A stretch of DNA of 64,000 nucleotides from Cantharellus purpuraceus (taxonomy: Eukaryota > Basidiomycota > Agaricomycetes > Cantharellales > Hydnaceae), in assembly GCA_025174535.1 (NCBI GenBank), contig JALBUN010000003.1, positions 1,076,501 through 1,140,500 on the forward strand, read 5' to 3'. A model generated the notes under the pieces. That model did no database searches, was not told the DNA's origin, and was given only the letters and a program-made list of their open reading frames with translations. The stretch's first letter is position 1. The number at the start of each line of letters is the position of its first letter. Positions 59,346-64,000 of the stretch are shown here, piece by piece. Position numbers and translations under genes: made by a program.

Positions 59346-60834
59346 TCATCCAGTAGTAATCTCTTCATTGTTCGTCATGAGCTGATCGTGCCCATCTTGA
59401 TGCAGTCCCAGTTCATGTTCTACCTCCAGTAAAATATCTGGCTCGAACCGATCGCAGCCGACTTGTTGTAGCCATGTCTTGCGGGCCTCGTGTTTCGCCG
59501 ACAATGTCATATGAGCGTATGGCAGGCCCATCCAAGGCGGACGACATTCACCAAATCCTGATTCATTCGGCACGACTGTACGTCGACGAGATAATTGTGA
59601 TCCGGAACTTTGCCATGAGCAAGGGAGGACGAGAGCCGAGGGAGGTGAAGAAGGAAAGGTTAATTCAAGGCTGGGAAGTGTGCTCGGCGAGGCGGCGTAC
59701 ATGCACACACGGATGTGCTGAGCGGCGGAAAGAGTGGGAGCGAGAAATGAGAGTATGTGGATAATGAGCTCGGTTGGTAGGCGAGCCCGTGCGCCTTTGA
59801 TGTGGCGCCCCACAGCCAGCAAAGCAGGGCGAGCATGGGGAAGTAAGTAAAGAGCGTCTTCTGCAGCTTTCTTGCGAAGGAATCTATTTCGGTCTAGGAC
59901 GCTAATCCGGAGTTGCTCTTCGCATTTTCTCCATCCGTTATCGCTCTCTAAAACCCCATTAAGGCAGCATGCGTGCATCTCGACCCAGCCGACAGACCAG
60001 TTAGCACGCTCGAGTCCATGAACGATGCGTGTGACGGAGGACAGCCCCAGGGGATTTCCGTTCAGCTTGAGAGTGTGTAATCCTGCCGAGCGGGGCGACG
60101 TGAGATAAGAGAGCAGGGCAGGTGTAGTGGTTGGTCCGAGTGAGCATACTGAGAGGTGTAGTTCACCTAATCGAGTGGCAGAGAGGTTCGGGAAAAAGGT
60201 AGTAGAAAGGGCTTCCCCAAGGGACCTGTTGCACGTGAGGGATAATGTACGCAAGTTTGATCGGTTTATTGCCAAAACAAATCGGAGCATAATTGGGCGA
60301 TCACCCTGTCTTGAAGTCATACCCCAAGTATACGTGCAGATGCTATACACTTGCCTTCAAGAGATTCTACCTTGAATGATCAGAATCAGCTGGTTCTCGA
60401 AAGGACATCGGCTTACATTCTGAAGAAACAAGGCGGTAAGAGACTGGTTGCCTTCAAGGTACCTGAGGCCACAGAATGGTCATCAAGTCTTCACAAAGAA
60501 GGCCCGCAAACATACGATACCTGGCAATTGCCCAGAGCCCAGCGTCGCCAATGTTGTTCATATTCAGGCTGATCTCTAAAAGTTTATGCATCCTGCCCTC
60601 CTCCGACCTAAGATAATCGAACAAAGCGACACATCCAGCATCTCCTAGTTCGTTATGGCCCAAGATGAGATGGTGGACTGATCTACGCATTCGCAGGAGC
60701 TTCACGACGGCCTCTGCGCCTTGAACGCCATTGAGACCAGTATCATGCTGGTCAACATAGTCATTAGCTAGGAATGAAGGAGGATTCTTGTGCGAAGGCA
60801 ATGTCAATCTTGAGTGAAAGCTCGTATGTTGCAT
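59346..60834 (-). CDS. F-box-like / leucine-rich repeat protein
   Basis: Three exons: 60834-60521, 60462-60417 (46 nt), 60305-59346, total 1320 bp, 439 aa. The N-terminal half has ribonuclease-inhibitor-like repeats: VHHLILGHNELGDAGCVALF, LLEISLNMNNIGDAGLWAIA, NLRTLSLTCNRSLGEAL, LGELHLSVCSLG and LHTLKLNGNPLGLSSV. A motif ARLPTELIIHILSFLAP around residue 305 fits an F-box helix placed after the repeats. A substrate-receptor role in SCF ubiquitin ligases is possible but inferred. The C-terminal part (HEARKTWLQQVGCDRFEP) has no recognised domain. The ATG was chosen at MQHTSFHS; upstream in-frame codons lack an ATG. Confidence 0.75.
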
Positions 60835-62147
60835 TAAAGGGTATCGCGCCAATGGGAATGGCTATCACGTGATCTGGAGGGGGGCACTATGGCGCAGAGA
60901 CGAAGTGCAGGGTCATTGGAACACAAATCATTAGAAATTGTTTGGAAATTGCTTTAAAAGTTGCGATTCCAGCGTGGAGGTCACGGGATGGATGACTCGT
61001 GACTAGTTGCTAATCAGAATAGTAATAATGCAGGCGCGCACGTTTGCACTTGCTACTAGTAGAAACCGTTGATTATCAGATGGCACGCACGTATTATATT
61101 GTTGTGCCAGTGTGGAAGCCTATTCAGACAGGCATTCAATGAACTATCGACCTGTAGATATCGAGCATCGTCCGCAGTCGGAGGCTGACAACGAAACACT
61201 ATTGACCAGAATACACGGGTGAGCCAAGTCATGTAAGATGGTACATTTAGCTACAGCACTGAGTCCAGTGTGTACTTGAAGCATAGCTAAGACTCACAAG
61301 AGATATTCGCATAAGGGATCTCTTGCACTTGTTTGTATGTATACAACACTTGGGGCTTTATCGCAGTTGTGCTTGACATTAGAAGCCAGATTCTGTCGTA
61401 CCGCAGGAGATCGAAAAGGATTTGTGAGTTATGACTGTCATAGGGTACCATCATGATGTTACGTTCTAGTGCTTCGTTAGTACCTGCCTGCCACAATAGT
61501 CAGGCCATTCTGCTGTCGAAGACATTGAGTAAACCATTTTTGTGCTGATAGAACCGCCGCTTTGGACAGCAAAGAGCAATGTGGATAGTGAGATCCAGAT
61601 GTCAAAGAGTGAGAACAAGGAGTATGAGGAGATTGAGAAAACAATTGAAAGTTTGTCTGAGCGGAGACTTGGTCGGAACAAGAGCGGAGAAAAGGTGAGC
61701 GATTTGAATTATTTGGCTTGTGGAATTAGCCACTGAACGAGGAATGACTGGCGAAAGAGCGTTCGCCGCCGTGGAAGAGAAAATGGGCTCAAAGTTGTGG
61801 ACAATCCACATATATTACAAGACGCGTGGGCGCTTATTTGGTTCCAAGGTGTTTTGCTTTCTCACCCTAACCACAACTACCCCTTTGCCACGTCAAGTCA
61901 ATTGTCCACGGCTACAGGTGCGTGCTCACTCCTGCAAACGACGAGCAATTGGTGTTTTGACATGGTTCATATTCAGATTCAGTTACAACACCGACGAATT
62001 CTACAAAGTTTGGGGCGGAGCGTGAGTTAGCCTGACCCGACTATCCATTCCTACTCAGCTTCAATCCCTCTAACCGAACATGCTCACCAGCTACCTGTCT
62101 TTTGTGTATTCACGCCTTGAAAGTTTCCCTCCCAATCGCTAGAAACA
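60835..62147. other. Intergenic, possible small gene not resolved
   Basis: A charged frame near 61560-61700 (SENKEYEEIEKTIESLSERRLGRNKSGEK) is followed by GTGAGC. A second open frame at 61797-62030 has no recognised domain. They could be exons of one small gene, but no model was convincing. The last part is the leader of the Zn2Cys6 gene. Confidence 0.4.
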
Positions 62148-63642
62148 ATGTCTGAAGTCGAGAGCAAATCGCCCGCACCACCCGTCGGCGACCCTCAATC
62201 CAACCCTGAGCAGAGCAACGACACCAACAATGCAGAACCAGAGACCTCCCAGTTCCCTCCTCAAGGGCCCAGCGGACAGCCATTTCCGCCGCCCCATTTC
62301 GCATTTTATAACTATCCCCCTAACCACCAGGGCCAGCCAGGTGACGGCAGCAACCCGGACCCCAATGCTACGCCCAACACCAACGGAGCAGGTTCTGTCC
62401 CTTATCCACCACCTCCAGGCATGATGTACCCATATGCATATCCTCAACCTCCTCCTGGTACGCCTCTTTTCATGCGACTTCAGCCTATACTGACGGTGCT
62501 GACGGTTCGGCGCAGGTTATATGCCTGTCCCAATGTCTGGAATGCCTCTTCCCGGAGCGCTTATAAAACCTAAACGCAAGCAAGTGAAAATGGCGGTGAG
62601 GCGAACAAATTTCAGTTGTGTAATGCATGCGCTTATTAATCGCTCGGATTCAGTGTACCAACTGCGCATCGGCGTGCAAGCGCTGTGATGTCTCTCGTCC
62701 ATGTGAACGGTGTATCAAATACGGTTTATCGGACACTTGTCGGGACGGGCAGCGCAAAGAAAGGAAAAAGGGTTTCAAGAGAGGTCCGTACAACAAACGC
62801 AAACGCCAGGAGGAACGGGAAGCACATGAGTGGGAAGGTGCGCGTCCTGTTCCTCCGTCTTCCCAACCTGTATCTCAGCTGATTCAATAACACATGTTTT
62901 AGCGGCTCAAAACAATCCGAATGGCGAGTGGACCCCAAATGGACCCAATGGTGCGCCCTTTCCAGGGCCTCCACAGCAGGCACAGTTCCCTCCCCACCCT
63001 GAAGGTTATTACCCGTTCTACGCTCTCGCCCCTCCCCCCCCTGGTCCAGGACCACAGCTTGTCCCCGTGACTCAGTCCGGCAATCCGACCGACCAACCTG
63101 TTGAGAGCCAGTCTGAAGGTGCCGTCGACCCGAATGCGAATGGTCAGAATGGTGAGAATACTCAGCCGCAAGGACCGCCAACATTTCCTCCACCTCACGG
63201 TCAATTTGTCTATCCTCCCCTGCCTCATGGATCTTATCCGCCCTTTGGCTATCCTTTCCCGGGTCCACCTCAGCAGCAGCAACCACAACCCGATGTGACA
63301 GCTGCTAGTAGTAAGAAGAAAGTTTCTGCAGAAAGCGAACCTAAAGACGAAGACGAAGACGAAGATCCACCTACTCCACCGCGTAAAAAGCGTGGACGAC
63401 GGAATTCAGATGGCGAGTGGCCTGGCGCAACGAAGCGTGTTGCTAAGGCCAAGGTGGAAAAGCCGGCTCCGACGAGGCGATCGACAAGAAGGCACCATCA
63501 TGCGCAGGATGGAGAGAATACGGGGTCTGGCGATGGGCACGATGAGGGGAACGCCGATCACACCGACACGGTCACTGAGACTGTAGCCCCGCAGAATCCG
63601 CAGTCCCTTGAAGACCCCGTGTTACAGTCTGAGACGGTCTAA
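62148..63642 (+). CDS. Zn(2)Cys(6) fungal transcription factor
   Basis: Four exons: 62148-62457, 62516-62595, 62654-62837, 62903-63642, total 1314 bp, 437 aa. The first 125 residues are Pro/Gln/Asn/Tyr-rich (disordered, activation-like). The zinc cluster begins exactly at the exon 3 border: CTNCASACKRCDVSRPCERC with the last Cys in DTC (CX2CX6CX5CX2CX8C). It is followed by a strongly basic stretch, KERKKGFKRGPYNKRKRQEE. The C-terminal half is again Pro-rich, then acidic (DEDEDEDPP) with basic clusters (PPRKKRGRR, APTRRSTRR). A nuclear DNA-binding role follows from the family. The regulon is unknown. Confidence 0.9.
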
Positions 63643-64000
63643 GCTATAGCCCTAACACGCTGTCGAAGTGCTTAATCAGTGAGATTTCAGGTGTTTAGAT
63701 CATGCGTAGCTGTCTGACATCATTTCTCCAGTTTATAAACTGGCTGTTCACGGTACGAAGGATGGGTTTTTCTTCGGTGATACGAACCTTCACCTGCTAC
63801 TTTCTTCCTCCGTTGGGAGGCGAGAGTACCTTTTCATGTGGCTGTTTATTCTTTTACCCTTGTAAGATTTACTGTCTGTCTCTGAGTCATTTTTCTGAGC
63901 CCTTAAAGCCTGGCATCGTTGGGTAGGACCACGATGGTTTGCGACGGTTTTGAAACTTCGAGTTTGTATCTCAATTAATGGAAGTTTAACCTGTTCACGT
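63643..64000. other. 3' flank of the Zn2Cys6 gene
   Basis: Downstream region to the end of the window. No gene was seen. Confidence 0.5.

Overview
The window is nuclear DNA from a filamentous basidiomycete, most likely an Agaricomycete. Host genes carry many short introns of about 47-105 bp, including a 7-nt microexon and a GC-AG intron. Their products look like fungal housekeeping proteins, plus a WSC-domain protein and F-box/LRR and Zn2Cys6 proteins. The transposons are typical of a large, repeat-rich mushroom genome. Species cannot be named from sequence alone.

Layout. (1) 1-3447 is the edge of a retrotransposon cluster: a Ty3/gypsy chromovirus 3' half sitting in a 1.4-kb LTR of another family. 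(2) 4003-14941 is a compact block of host genes: mL59 (-), SEC23 (+), a DNAJC17/Cwf23-like spliceosomal J-protein (-), PWP2/UTP1 (+), a small membrane protein (-) and TFIIE-alpha (-). mL59/SEC23 and DNAJC17/PWP2 are divergent pairs with only 147 and 76 bp between start codons. (3) About 15.3-48.4 kb is a 33-kb nested transposon island with no intact host gene. (4) 49331-63642 is a second host block: a PPR protein (+), YRA1/ALYREF (-), an ECM3-like auxin-efflux-family carrier (-), a WSC protein (+), an F-box/LRR protein (-) and a Zn2Cys6 factor (+). Reading frame and total length close exactly for the spliced models of mL59, SEC23, DNAJC17, PWP2, TFIIE-alpha, PPR, YRA1, ECM3-like, WSC, F-box/LRR and the Zn2Cys6 factor.

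The island can be read as layers. A chromovirus in minus orientation (gypsy-A2, 19507-40617) was hit by a plus-strand member of the same family (gypsy-A1, 22002-32493, 5-bp duplication AGACT). Both were hit by long solo LTRs: LTR-alpha (TGTATGGGAAC...TTCCAAAACA, about 1.4 kb, 5-bp duplications) and LTR-gamma (TGACAAGCC...GAACTGACA, about 1.42 kb, 4-bp duplications). The right part holds a second chromovirus (gypsy-B), a 1-kb 28S rDNA fragment, a 562-bp terminal-inverted-repeat element, and a Copia remnant whose orientation appears to have been flipped by recombination between two inverted LTR-alpha copies.

The most unusual system is the gypsy-A family. It carries, between pol and the 3' LTR and on the opposite strand, an accessory gene for a charged coiled-coil protein with a C-terminal Zn2Cys6-spaced cysteine cluster. 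Its ORF ends in TGA-CTA-G, a known readthrough context, followed in frame by a conserved 145-codon extension. Three copies plus a 5' fragment of this gene are present. Most in-frame stops in the A1 gag-pol are CGA-to-TGA changes, which points to CpG cytosine methylation and deamination.
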